Source of the DNA: an uncultured Clostridia bacterium
GTDB lineage: Bacteria > Bacillota > Clostridia > TANB77 > CAG-508
Direction of reading: 5' to 3'
Length of the DNA: 53,257 nucleotides
Assembly: GCA_944391575.1 (NCBI GenBank)
Contig: CALXUC010000007.1
Coordinates: 1 to 53,257 of the forward strand
In this document: in pieces, positions 1-7,974 of the stretch
Numbering within the stretch: position 1 is the first letter of the stretch
How the letters are laid out: every line of letters starts with the position of its first letter
Made by a program: the position numbers and the translations under genes
Notes under the pieces: generated by a model
What the model was told of the DNA's origin: nothing
The model's input: the letters and a program-made list of their open reading frames with translations, nothing else
Databases searched by the model: none

Positions 1-76
1 TACATGTTTATTTTATCATATTTCACATGTTTTGACATCTTTTTTACTCGAAAAATTTTTTAATCTTCAGTGCTGA

Positions 77-295
77 CTTTTAGTAAATATTAGAGGTAAT
101 AAGCCAATATTATTAGACAAAATGATATATACAGAGCATAAACTTGCTTCAAAACTAGAGGAAAATTCTGTTACTGAATATAATCCAATTTGGAATAAGA
201 ATAATTTAAAAAATTCAAAGATTATTTCTAAAAATGAAATAAAGAAAGAAGAAAAAAATAAAGAAAATCAAGAAATTACATTTGAAAATTTTTGA
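77..295 (+). pseudogene. Unidentified open-frame remnant (C-terminal piece of a lost gene)
   Basis: An open frame of 72 codons runs from just after a TGA at 74-76 to a TGA at 293-295, without a good start codon or ribosome-binding site. The peptide contains KPILLDKMIYTEHKLA and then a Lys/Glu/Asn-rich tail, so it resembles the end of a larger protein cut off on its 5' side. I do not recognise the family. The nearby recombinase scrap suggests a mobile-element origin, for instance a conjugation protein, but that is inference only. Confidence 0.35.
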
Positions 296-429
296 AAAAT
301 GTGGTAATATTGTATAGATAAATAGTAGGTCCTTCAACGAGAATTTTAAATTACTATTACAGGTATAGTAGTAATAGATAATATAATAAGAATTTTGTCA
401 ATTTTATTTGTTGGGTTGGAGAATGGAGA

Positions 430-576
430 TTATTGTTAAAAGCCAAGTTAAGAAGAACTCATAAAATTAAAATAAATAGAATGGCTAAAGAAATATTACA
501 GATGAGAACTTAAGAATTAGCTCCAATAGAGCAAGTTTAGAAATTATTAGGAAATAAAAAAAGAGGTGAATTTTAA
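430..576 (+). pseudogene. Decayed C-terminus of a tyrosine recombinase/integrase
   Basis: Read in one frame, this stretch gives RRTHKIKINRMAKEILQMRT, a stop, ELAPIEQV, a stop, then KLLGNKK. This matches the C-terminal block of plasmid and ICE tyrosine recombinases, where R-T-H-K is followed by a helix, P-I-E-Q-V-Q-K-L-L-G-H and the catalytic tyrosine. Two in-frame stops, a His-to-Asn change after LLG and loss of the tyrosine segment mark it as dead. It shows that an integrative element once lay at this edge. Confidence rests on a short motif only. Confidence 0.5.
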
Positions 577-592
577 TACATTCATCTCTTTA
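555..592 (-). terminator. Rho-independent terminator of maf
   Basis: On the minus strand an 11-bp stem (AAGAGATGAAT with ATTCACCTCTT, one G-U pair) is followed by a run of seven T. It begins just after the maf stop codon. Confidence 0.75.
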
Positions 593-597
593 AAAAT

Positions 598-1188
598 TTA
601 TGAGTTCATTTCAAAGTCACTAATAGAATAACCTAATTCATTTAATTTAGAATATAATTTACTAATAGGCATTCCCAAAATATTATAGTAATCTCCTACA
701 ATTTTATCAACAAAAATGGATGTTTTACCAGCAATAGAATAACCAGCTCTATTTAATAAGTATTTTTCATTTTCTACATACCAAGTAATATCCTCGTCAG
801 AAACATTTTTGAAATAAACTTCAGTAATGTCCGTAAAAGAAATTTCTTTATTTTGGTATAAATCTTTAATTGTTACACCAGTTACTGCATAATTGACTTT
901 TCCACTCATTTTTTTTATATTTTCAAAGCCTTCTTCTTTACTTTTGGGTTTTTCAAATTTTTTATTGTCCATATATATGATTGAATCAGCAGATATTATC
1001 AGTGCTTTCTCTGTTATTTGAGAAGCTACTGAATTCGCCTTATCTTTTGATAAGTCAATTACGTATTGTTTTGGATCAATGCTATTGCTGTTTTCTACTA
1101 TGTTGCTTGTTATTACTTCATATTTCCAACCAATCATATCAAAAATATCCTTTCTAGTTTTAGAATTTGATGCTAAAATTAATTTCAT
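598..1188 (-). CDS. maf: Maf-family nucleoside triphosphate pyrophosphatase
   Basis: A 196-residue cytoplasmic enzyme of the Maf/HAM1 fold. The family hydrolyses dTTP, UTP or modified nucleotides to monophosphates and so sanitises the nucleotide pool; it was also linked to septum-formation control. The sequence shows the N-terminal ASNSKTRK substrate loop, the ISADSIIY segment with the general-base Asp, the MSGKV/AVTGV strand and the C-terminal GDYYNILGMP block. Length is normal for the family. The start is set at the ATG at 1188, preceded by GGAG about 8 nt upstream; an earlier TTG in frame has no such site. It has its own promoter and terminator and is transcribed alone. Whether it belongs to the dTTP/UTP (YhdE) or m7GTP (YceF) subgroup cannot be decided here. 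Confidence 0.92.
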   Translation of the reverse strand: MKLILASNSKTRKDIFDMIGWKYEVITSNIVENSNSIDPKQYVIDLSKDKANSVASQITEKALIISADSIIYMDNKKFEKPKSKEEGFENIKKMSGKVNYAVTGVTIKDLYQNKEISFTDITEVYFKNVSDEDITWYVENEKYLLNRAGYSIAGKTSIFVDKIVGDYYNILGMPISKLYSKLNELGYSISDFEMNS

Positions 1189-1218
1189 TTTACTCACTCC
1201 AATCAACAAATTTCTATA

Positions 1219-1246
1219 ATTATATCATTTTTTATGAAATAGTCAA
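1219..1246 (-). promoter_or_regulatory. Sigma-A promoter of maf
   Basis: Minus strand: -35 TTGACT (1241-1246), a 16-bp spacer and -10 TATAAT (1219-1224), about 30 bp before the maf start. Confidence 0.75.
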
Positions 1247-1413
1247 GTTAAACAAATTAATTTACATAATACTTGAAAGTTCCAGAAAAATATGATGCAA
1301 TAATGCCATTAGTAAAATTATCATATATGAAAGTTTTGCTAATTAAAACTTTTAAAAGGAGGAAAACATAAAAGATTATAAAAGTTGCTAAAATCATGGA
1401 AGGAGAATTTTTT

Positions 1414-1995
1414 ATGCAACAAGGTATAATCGTAACTTTGTCAGGAATTTCTGGAATTGGAAAATCTCATCTAAAAACTTACATTTTAGCGAACAAGCCT
1501 GATTTTCAGTCTTTAATATCAGTGACAACACGGAAACCTCGAGAAAAAGAGAGGCATGGAATTGACAAGTTTTTTTATTCGTTAGGAAAATTCGAAAAGG
1601 AAAAGAATCAAGGAAAGTTTCGCACAGTCAACGAAGTATTTGGAAATTGGTACGCATATAAAAAATCACAAATTGATTTATGCGATAGCGGAATAAATTT
1701 AATTACAGAATTGTACTATAAAAATGTATATGAATTCAAAATTGAATTTTCTAATGTTTTAAGTGTATACGTTCTTCCTATTGACATTGAAAGAACTAAG
1801 GAAGAATTGAGGGCACGAAAACTAGAGGCGAGTGACTTAAGTAAAAGATTGAAAAATATCGATGATGAGTTAGCATTTGTTTATAGCAATAGAGAATTAT
1901 TTGATATTGTTATAACTAATGATTATACTGAAGAGACATGTCTTTTATTACAACAGTTAATTGAACAGAAAATAAGGAGTACTTATAATGTTTAA
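1414..1995 (+). CDS. Guanylate-kinase-like nucleotide kinase (first gene of a four-gene cassette)
   Basis: A 193-residue P-loop kinase. From the ATG at 1414, residues 11-18 form the Walker A loop GISGIGKS. Residues 36-43 (SVTTRKPR), followed by E and G, match the GMP-binding signature of guanylate kinases. A lid-like RKLEASDLSKRL follows near residue 135. The usual YYGT motif is replaced by WYAYKK, so substrate preference may differ from plain GMP. The ATG at 1414 is chosen because GGAGAA lies about 8 nt before it; an in-frame ATG at 1396 has no ribosome-binding site. It overlaps the next gene by 8 nt, so the two are translationally coupled. The housekeeping gmk is expected elsewhere. Base use is less AT-rich than its flanks, suggesting transfer. 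A role in supplying or scavenging a (d)GMP analogue for the cassette is inference. Confidence 0.75.
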   Translation: MQQGIIVTLSGISGIGKSHLKTYILANKPDFQSLISVTTRKPREKERHGIDKFFYSLGKFEKEKNQGKFRTVNEVFGNWYAYKKSQIDLCDSGINLITELYYKNVYEFKIEFSNVLSVYVLPIDIERTKEELRARKLEASDLSKRLKNIDDELAFVYSNRELFDIVITNDYTEETCLLLQQLIEQKIRSTYNV

Positions 1996-2422
1996 GGACA
2001 AGATCTATGGTATGCTAACATCAGAAACCAAACGAGTTATTCAGGAATTCAGAGAAGAACCTTTGCGGAAAGTAGTATATACTTCTTTTGATGGAGATGA
2101 TATGCATCATATGTTGGCAATTTGCGATTTAGTGTTAAAACATAATATGATTGCATTGAATCCAGAGATGGCTTTAGGTTATTATATTTCTACTGAAACT
2201 TTAGGAGGCAAGAAGATTAATGTAATGACTGACTGCTTGACTCTTACCATTTTTTCTGATATATTATGGGTATATGGAAAAACAGATACGCTTTTGTCGG
2301 AAGGAATAATGGCAGAAATTTTCTTATGGAGTCAAATTAAAAACAAAAAAGCCACATTTATTCCAAATGTTTATGGATCACAAATGGTCGAAATGAATTA
2401 TTTGGAAGTAAAAGATGGCTAA
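1988..2422 (+). CDS. Nucleoside 2-deoxyribosyltransferase-like protein, copy 1
   Basis: A 144-residue protein with the alpha/beta layout of the nucleoside deoxyribosyltransferase/DUF4406 superfamily. It has a first strand VVYTSF, a helix-bounded middle with ALNPEMALGYY, then a strand ending LWVYG and a helix with a Glu-containing LSEGIMAEIFLW. In this superfamily such Glu/Asp residues cleave or transfer N-glycosidic bonds of nucleosides or nucleotides. AAGGAG lies 8-9 nt before the ATG, and the start overlaps the kinase stop. It lies five bases before the second copy and is co-directional with an endonuclease III-like gene. Family assignment is from overall pattern rather than strict motifs, so the activity is uncertain. 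Confidence 0.55.
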   Translation: MFKDKIYGMLTSETKRVIQEFREEPLRKVVYTSFDGDDMHHMLAICDLVLKHNMIALNPEMALGYYISTETLGGKKINVMTDCLTLTIFSDILWVYGKTDTLLSEGIMAEIFLWSQIKNKKATFIPNVYGSQMVEMNYLEVKDG

Positions 2423-2427
2423 ACAAG

Positions 2428-2922
2428 ATGACTGATGAAAAATTCAGAAGTGATATTTTTAATAGTCTATTGACTCCATACAAAATGGAAACGCATCAAA
2501 CTGTTTATATCGGAGCGAATTTTGTGAATTATAAACATATTGATTGGGCAAGAGTACAAGCATATAGAGAAAGGTTGTGTCCGATTTCTCCTCAGAACAT
2601 TTTGAGTTGTTTTTTGTATCATAGTTTTGATGATAATGGAACTAGATACTTAAAAGATAGACTTACATTACTTGTTAAATCTGATATGTATTGGTTGTGT
2701 GTTGATTCAACTAATCTAGAAGCTGAATTAAATAGACTCGACCAAAATACTTTGGCAGAGCTGTATATGTTAAATACAGTTTATACAGATAAAGCAGTAA
2801 AAATTGTTGATTGGGGGGATATTAAAGTTCCTAAATATGATAAGTCCAAAATGTGGGCTTTGACTAGCAAGGAACAAGAAGAAATACTCGGAAACAATTG
2901 GCCTATAGAATTTAGAAAGTAG
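2428..2922 (+). CDS. Nucleoside 2-deoxyribosyltransferase-like protein, copy 2 (divergent)
   Basis: A 164-residue protein that appears to share the fold of its upstream neighbour. It has a first strand VYIGANFVNY, a P-x-S-P-Q segment, a strand MYWLCVD in the position of LWVYG, then a Glu-containing helix AELYMLN. Identity to copy 1 is low, so this is an old duplication or two subunits of a hetero-oligomer. The start follows the previous stop by five bases with only a weak ribosome-binding site, which suggests coupled translation. The function is inferred from fold resemblance and the neighbouring kinase and glycosylase. It could also be a nucleotide-sensing Rossmann protein without catalysis. 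Confidence 0.45.
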   Translation: MTDEKFRSDIFNSLLTPYKMETHQTVYIGANFVNYKHIDWARVQAYRERLCPISPQNILSCFLYHSFDDNGTRYLKDRLTLLVKSDMYWLCVDSTNLEAELNRLDQNTLAELYMLNTVYTDKAVKIVDWGDIKVPKYDKSKMWALTSKEQEEILGNNWPIEFRK

Positions 2923-2933
2923 GGGTACAAGCA

Positions 2934-3695
2934 ATGGAAAAATACTATGAACAATTGAATGAAAAATGTAAAGAGATTGCCAAGGAGGTTATTAAAGACA
3001 ATAGCATATTAAGTGATAATATGTTGAAAAGGGAGGAAAAAGAATTCTTACTTTCAGATTGGAATGCCTTTTTTATTGGATTAATTTCTGATCAATCTGT
3101 GAAAGCAGAAGTGGCATGGCGATTACCTTATTATTTTTCAAAAAGATTAGGACATTTTGACTTTTGCAGAATTGCAAAAGAGGAAACAGTTGAATCTTTA
3201 GAAGCTATCATAAAAGAAAAACCTGCGTTACATCGTTATCCAAGAAAAATGGCTGAATACATTTTCTTTGCAGTTAATAAAATTGTTAAAGAATATAATT
3301 CAGATATTGAAAATGCTTGGAAAAATGATTTGAATGCAGAACAAGTGGTGGCAAAATTTGAAGAATTTAAAGGAATCAGCCGTAAAAAGGCCGCACTTGG
3401 AACTTTGTTGCTTATTCGTGACTTTGGTGTAACTCTTGAAAATTTGTATTGCATTGATATTGCATATGACGTGCATATTAGGAGGATCTTTTTGAGAATG
3501 GGACTTACTGATAAAGATAATATCAAAGATGTTACAGCAAGTGCAAGAAAAATCTGCAATGAATTTCCCGGTTCATTAACTCTTCCGTTTTGGGTAGCAG
3601 GTAGAGAATATTGCAGACCGTCAAACCCTAAATGTGATGAATGCTATTTAAATCAATTTTGCATGAAAAAAATAGAACTCGGTAAAGATTTATAA
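2934..3695 (+). CDS. Endonuclease III-like DNA glycosylase/AP lyase with iron-sulfur cluster
   Basis: A 253-residue HhH-GPD protein. An SDQ segment (residues 52-54) corresponds to the LSAQ motif of endonuclease III. The helix-hairpin-helix FKGISRKKAALG (145-156) carries the lysine that forms the Schiff base in this family. YDVH (178-181) carries the catalytic aspartate. C227-x6-C234-x2-C237-x5-C243 is the classic [4Fe-4S] loop. All key residues are present, so it should excise a base, possibly with strand cleavage. It lacks close resemblance to housekeeping Nth and is the last gene of the kinase/NDT-like cassette, with AGGGG before its ATG and a strong hairpin after its stop. A glycosylase linked to nucleotide-handling enzymes suggests recognition of a particular modified or damaged base; that is inference. 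Confidence 0.78.
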   Translation: MEKYYEQLNEKCKEIAKEVIKDNSILSDNMLKREEKEFLLSDWNAFFIGLISDQSVKAEVAWRLPYYFSKRLGHFDFCRIAKEETVESLEAIIKEKPALHRYPRKMAEYIFFAVNKIVKEYNSDIENAWKNDLNAEQVVAKFEEFKGISRKKAALGTLLLIRDFGVTLENLYCIDIAYDVHIRRIFLRMGLTDKDNIKDVTASARKICNEFPGSLTLPFWVAGREYCRPSNPKCDECYLNQFCMKKIELGKDL

Positions 3696-3703
3696 TGTTT
3701 TAT

Positions 3704-3737
3704 GGAGAGACTAGATATAATTATATTTAGTCTCTCC
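3704..3737. terminator. Strong hairpin ending the cassette
   Basis: GGAGAGACTA (3704-3713) pairs perfectly with TAGTCTCTCC (3728-3737). The loop sequence is itself nearly palindromic, so almost all 34 nt can pair. The T-tract is weak. It starts 9 nt after the glycosylase stop codon. Confidence 0.6.
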
Positions 3738-3844
3738 CTTCATTAGAAAAATAATAAAAGTGAGAAATTACAATTATACATTAAAATGTTATTGTAAAAA
3801 ACATAGTATTAATTAAAAATTTTTAACATTTACCTTTTAGGTAG

Positions 3845-4664
3845 ATGTTTTTTATTGTGGGTGAAATATTGAGAGGATTAGATATAAAAGAAATATTAAG
3901 AAGTAAAGAAGAAAAAAGAATACTAACAGGTAATATATCAGGAATTGAAGATGAATATTATAAATTACAAAATAAATATATATCTTGTGCTATTGTATGG
4001 TATGGAAATATTAAAGTCTTAATACCTATTTCACATTTAGTTAATAAAAGTCAAAGTAAATCTCTTATTCGTGGAATGCTTGGCGCAGAAATTGACTTTA
4101 TTGTTTTAGAATTTGATGAAATTGCTAACATTGCAATAGGCAGCAGACTAAAAGCTATGAATTTAAGAGCGGACTTAGAAATACCAAAATTAAAAGTAAA
4201 CGATGTTATAAGAGTTAGAATTATTGGAATTGGTGTAAAACATATAATTGTTGATATGTATGGTAAGGAAGTTATTATAAAAGCTGATAACTTAAAACAC
4301 ACATATATTGTAAATTGTAAAGACATTTATAATGTTCGGCGATTATTTACAAGTAAGAGTTAAGAATATTGATACTATAAATAATATATATGAGTTATCA
4401 GCTAAAGATTTTGAAGAGAATCCATTTAAAAATATAAGGAAATATATATCTATAAATGGAGAATATACAGGAACTGTAATAGCATTTCCAAAGCAAAAAA
4501 GTGGAATATTGGTGCAGCTAGATAATACTAATGTAACTTGTATGTGTAGAGTTCCTGCAAGGTTTAATAGTTATCCACATTTTATGAACAAAGTGTTAAT
4601 AAGAGTAACAGAAATTAAAGAAAACAAAAAATTTATTTATGGATATTTAGTGAGAATAATTTAG
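3845..4664 (+). pseudogene. S1-domain RNA-binding protein, split by a single-base frameshift
   Basis: Two overlapping frames (3845-4363 and 4332-4664) together encode one protein of about 270 residues. It has S1-like OB repeats: VWYGNIKVLIPISHL in the first part, DYLQVRVKNID and GEYTGTVIAF in the second. Removing the C at about 4335 in gttCggcgat restores a continuous reading, DIYNV joined to GDYLQVRV. S1-domain proteins of this type are common accessory genes of Clostridia conjugative elements, where their role is unknown. The start is unclear: AGGTAG precedes the ATG at 3845 closely, and a GTG lies five codons further in. It is either a recent pseudogene, an assembly error or, less likely, programmed frameshifting. 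Confidence 0.65.
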
Positions 4665-4674
4665 GAGGTTATAT

Positions 4675-5166
4675 ATGTTAGAAAATGAAAAAATAAAAGT
4701 AATAAATTTTTTACAAGATTTTGGGTGTGCAACATTGGAACAATTACAAATCTTATTTAATAAACCTAATGATAATTTTAAGGATATATTAAATGGAAAT
4801 ATAATAAGTAAAAAAAGAAATATTTTTATACATAATACTCAAGAGCTAGATATGAAAATGATATATGCACTAGATGTTTTGTGCAAGTACAAAAGCAGAT
4901 TTAAGCAATTCCATAAGGGTTTTTTTCCAATTTATATCACATTTTTAACTAAAGATAATACCTTATATAACATTATTGTGACAGATAAAGAAAATGAAAA
5001 AGGATTATTAAAATTATTAAGAGTTAATTCACCAATAATATCTGAAGCAGATAAGTTTATTTTATTATTTCAAGATAGTAACTGCTTTAAAGAATTAGAG
5101 TGTAATGTGCCATATATTTATTGTGTTTATCCTGAGTTGAAGATTATAAATAAAAGAGGAATATAA
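4675..5166 (+). CDS. Mobile-element accessory protein with N-terminal winged-helix-like region
   Basis: A 163-residue soluble protein with AGGAGG 6 nt before its ATG, 10 nt after the S1-domain gene, so the two probably formed an operon. The N-terminal 45 residues (KVINFLQDFGCATLEQLQIL) look like a short winged helix of the sort found in replication-relaxation or DUF5697-type proteins. The rest is mixed alpha/beta, containing PIYITFLTKDN and YIYCVYPELKIIN. Such proteins accompany S1-domain genes and primases in Clostridia integrative elements. I cannot assign a biochemical role; the family name is from memory of pattern only. Confidence 0.6.
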   Translation: MLENEKIKVINFLQDFGCATLEQLQILFNKPNDNFKDILNGNIISKKRNIFIHNTQELDMKMIYALDVLCKYKSRFKQFHKGFFPIYITFLTKDNTLYNIIVTDKENEKGLLKLLRVNSPIISEADKFILLFQDSNCFKELECNVPYIYCVYPELKIINKRGI

Positions 5167-5179
5167 AAGGACCTCTTTT
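5152..5179 (+). terminator. Hairpin overlapping the stop of the 4675 gene
   Basis: AAAAGAGG (5152-5159) pairs with CCTCTTTT (5172-5179), with the stop codon in the loop. The stem ends in four T. Confidence 0.5.
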
Positions 5180-5347
5180 ATTAGTAATGATTATATTCAT
5201 ATTACACAATGAAAAAAGGTAATTAAGGTTATTAATAATTATTGCCATTCTATTACACTGAAACTAATATAAATTTATCTATATCTCAAAGTTTTTATTT
5301 GTTTGTTGTATAAAGCAATTTTAATAAGAAAAAGGAACGTAAAAACT

Positions 5348-5387
5348 AAAAATCATTGAATTTACATACGTATTTTCAATGATTTTT
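5348..5387. terminator. Bidirectional terminator
   Basis: AAAAATCATTGAA pairs perfectly with TTCAATGATTTTT around a 14-nt loop. A/T runs on both sides serve both strands. It lies 48 bp beyond the end of the minus-strand protease operon. The rest of 5180-5434 shows nothing else recognisable. Confidence 0.65.
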
Positions 5388-5434
5388 ATTAATATAATTA
5401 CAATAATAAAGCATTTTACAGCTCATTTAATTAG

Positions 5435-6214
5435 TTATTTACTAATATCGTTATTTATTATAGAAGATGGTAATATTGAATCTAAAGTTTCGTATTCTCC
5501 CGTTTTATTATTTTTTACTTTAATAATTCCATATTGATTTGTATTAGAAGTATTTATATTATTTAGGAGATTTTCTTCTGCAATTTCTCGTAATCCATAT
5601 TCCATAAATCTAATATTGTATCTCTCATAATCTTCAGAATAATTTAAATACATTAAATAAGTTTTGTCTTTTTCAATATTAATATCTTCACTAGATTTTT
5701 CACTCACGTATAAATTCTCTTTTTCTTCTTGAGTCATTTTATCTAAATTCATTTTGGTGATTTGTTCATCATATAATGATTTTTCAAATTCACTTATTGG
5801 TAAAGTCCCTCCTAATCTTATAAAAGGAATTTCAGTTTCTTCTATGTTTCCTTTTAAAACTTGGAGAACATCAATATCTCCAATAGTTCTAGCCATTACA
5901 TAATGTTTAGAAGAAGGATTGTAATTTACAACACCATCTATTGATTTAACTTTACCTATAATAATATACTCTGCTTCATTCGCTATGGTTGTATTATTAG
6001 ACATATCTATAGTAAACATACCTTTTGAAAGATAATTAAAAGCAATTTTATTTTCATCAATGTTTTCTATAGGTATTATCTTAAATAAATTATTTGAATT
6101 TATATTTCCTGATTGTAAAGATTCATTTTTGCTATAATAACTTATTAAATAATAAATTCCTATTAAACTTATTATAAATATTGCTATTAAGAATATTGAC
6201 AATTTTTTTTTCAT
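5435..6214 (-). CDS. Membrane-anchored extracellular protein of unknown function
   Basis: A 259-residue protein. Residues 1-27 form a Lys-rich start plus one long hydrophobic helix (LSIFLIAIFIISLIGIYYLI) without a lipobox or clear cleavage site, so it is probably anchored with its C-terminus outside. The exterior part contains an N-terminal beta-rich region with YIIIGKVKSIDG and TIGDIDVLQVLKG, resembling small OB/beta-barrel domains that read as GKV...V...LKG, followed by an acidic helical stretch. AAAAGGGAG lies before the ATG. It begins 19 nt after the lectin-protease stop, so both are in one operon. A chaperone, inhibitor or immunity role for the protease is possible, but nothing in the sequence proves it. 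Confidence 0.75.
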   Translation of the reverse strand: MKKKLSIFLIAIFIISLIGIYYLISYYSKNESLQSGNINSNNLFKIIPIENIDENKIAFNYLSKGMFTIDMSNNTTIANEAEYIIIGKVKSIDGVVNYNPSSKHYVMARTIGDIDVLQVLKGNIEETEIPFIRLGGTLPISEFEKSLYDEQITKMNLDKMTQEEKENLYVSEKSSEDINIEKDKTYLMYLNYSEDYERYNIRFMEYGLREIAEENLLNNINTSNTNQYGIIKVKNNKTGEYETLDSILPSSIINNDISK

Positions 6215-6233
6215 ATAAAACTCATCTCCCTTT

Positions 6234-7304
6234 TTAATACTTACTCGTTAAACCTTCACGATCCTCATTTTGCGGAGTAGACACTGTTACATTAAACACA
6301 TTAGCACACATTATTGTGCCGGAAACATTATGATGCATTAAACCAAAACCGTGTCCAATTTCATGAGCAATAACAACTTGTCTTTGAGTATTATTATTAG
6401 TTCCAATTAAGAATCTATCGGAATTAATTTTTACGTCTGCATAACTCCAACCTCTTAACTCTGGCTCTACATAATAAGAAGGTACAGCCTGATTTGTCGC
6501 ACCTAACCAATCTTCTCCTGCATAAGCATCATTAGGAACAGCATAGAAGTCGATTGCTGTTGAAGAATTGTCATTTGCTCTAGAAAATTGAATTGTTGGA
6601 CTCCATGAATTTATGCCATTAGTTATATGAGTTAGAAAGTTAGATGCTGAAGAGTGTACATAATATTTTTGATTACCAATTCCTTTAGTCATTCTATAAG
6701 GATATGCTGGTGTTATATCCAGTCTTTTTAATCTCCAAATTTGATTTGAACTACCTGTATATGTAGATATATACACATTTCCCATTGAAGTAGAAGTGTT
6801 ACCTGCACCTGATCCATTACCACTTCCATAAGCAGTTAAAACTAGATTAGGATTAGATTTTAATCTTATACTGTATTCTGTATTTGCAAGATTTTCAGAA
6901 ACAAACGTAAAATATTGGCAATCATCATCACCAGTTGACCATATATCTACATTATTGCCTGATGCAATACTTCCACTAGCAGAGCCACCTGTTCTTAATA
7001 CATCTAAAACTCTATTGGCACCTTTATCACTACACATTGCATATATTCTATATGCTCCTTTAGAACTATAATATACTGGCCTAAATATTTGTTCTATACT
7101 TCCATCAGGAGACCATTGGATAACATTAGCACCATTTGAATCTGTACCATTATTAACGTTTAAATATTTTCCACTTCCCTTATTTTCAATATTATATAAT
7201 TGTCCATTAGTTACTAAAGCATATACTGGCTTATTTGGTATAAAAAATATTAAAAATGATAAAAATCCTAAAACTATTAATGAATATTTAATTTTTTTAT
7301 TCAT
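6234..7304 (-). CDS. Secreted ricin-type lectin/metzincin zinc metalloprotease
   Basis: A 356-residue secreted protein. Residues 1-29 are a signal peptide (hydrophobic core followed by VYAL). Residues about 33-195 form a ricin B-type beta-trefoil, with QxF/QxW repeats such as EQIF and SNQIW, which binds sugars. Residues about 200-356 are a zinc protease with H314-E-x2-H318-x2-G321-x2-H324 (HEIGHGFGLMHH) and a Met-turn at I331-M332, the metzincin signature. The catalytic domain is compact, ending 24 residues past the Met-turn. The ribosome-binding site GAAAGGAG precedes the ATG. Lectin-protease fusions usually target glycosylated matrix or mucus proteins; here that is inferred. The gene is followed by a membrane-anchored companion and preceded by a 670-bp AT-rich region. 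Confidence 0.88.
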   Translation of the reverse strand: MNKKIKYSLIVLGFLSFLIFFIPNKPVYALVTNGQLYNIENKGSGKYLNVNNGTDSNGANVIQWSPDGSIEQIFRPVYYSSKGAYRIYAMCSDKGANRVLDVLRTGGSASGSIASGNNVDIWSTGDDDCQYFTFVSENLANTEYSIRLKSNPNLVLTAYGSGNGSGAGNTSTSMGNVYISTYTGSSNQIWRLKRLDITPAYPYRMTKGIGNQKYYVHSSASNFLTHITNGINSWSPTIQFSRANDNSSTAIDFYAVPNDAYAGEDWLGATNQAVPSYYVEPELRGWSYADVKINSDRFLIGTNNNTQRQVVIAHEIGHGFGLMHHNVSGTIMCANVFNVTVSTPQNEDREGLTSKY

Positions 7305-7377
7305 ATTATACTCCTTTCATTACAAAAGAAAATACATTTTGTAAATTTTTTATTAAATTTTCATAGGATATTAGATA

Positions 7378-7395
7378 TTATGGCGGTCTAATCAT
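7378..7395 (-). CDS. Possible five-residue leader peptide (MIRPP)
   Basis: On the minus strand a perfect AAAGGAGGAG lies 5-6 nt before an ATG opening a five-codon frame, Met-Ile-Arg-Pro-Pro-stop. It lies about 73 nt upstream of the lectin-protease start, which has its own ribosome-binding site. Such a strong site before a minimal frame suggests a leader peptide whose stalling (two prolines before the stop) could affect downstream expression. It could equally be chance or the remnant of a lost start. Confidence 0.25.
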   Translation of the reverse strand: MIRPP

Positions 7396-7923
7396 ATCTT
7401 CTCCTCCTTTTACATATATTTAAATCAATTATTAATATTGTAAAATTTTATTAATAATTGTATTTATAACAGTTTTAACTTTGGATTTTACATCATTGGA
7501 GAATTTTAAAAATTTTTTATTTTTTAACATTACATATGGCATACATTATAGTAGTTCTATATTTATATTATGTATAAATATAGTATTTAATTTAGCTATT
7601 TTAAAATAAATACATTTTTTAGGTTTTTTATATGACTATCTGAATGATAAATAATATACTTATAGTATCTATACTATTAAAATTATAATGTTCTAAATTT
7701 TGCAAATTTTTATTAAAATTTTTTCTTAATTAAAATGAAGTATAGTCTATGATATTGAAAAATTTTATAAAAATAATATAGTTTATTTTTTTGATATATT
7801 TTACTTTTGTAGCATTATATACAGAAATACTTAAAATGTCAACAAAAAAATAAAAAAAAATAAAAAATGGCAAAAAAATATAAAATACGACAAAATTTTA
7901 ATGCTAAAACGCAAAAATAAAAA

Positions 7924-7950
7924 GCTACTCTATATTCATAATAGAGTAGC
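7924..7950 (-). terminator. Rho-independent terminator of the primase remnant
   Basis: GCTACTCTAT pairs with ATAGAGTAGC around a 7-nt loop, followed on the minus strand by TTTTTATTTTTG. It lies 24 bp past the primase stop codon. Confidence 0.8.
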
Positions 7951-7974
7951 ATAAAATAAATTTCTTTTTACACA

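Larger units (their letters stand above)
7305..7974 (-). other. Long AT-rich intergenic region upstream of the lectin-protease
   Basis: There are 670 bp without a substantial gene. It contains a very short translated-looking frame at 7378-7395 and a perfect 16-bp palindrome (ATAGTAT, 2 nt, ATACTAT) at 7662-7677 that could be an operator. Near 7924-7950 lies the terminator of the gene on the right. No convincing -35/-10 pair was found, so the promoter is unlocated. Confidence 0.5.
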
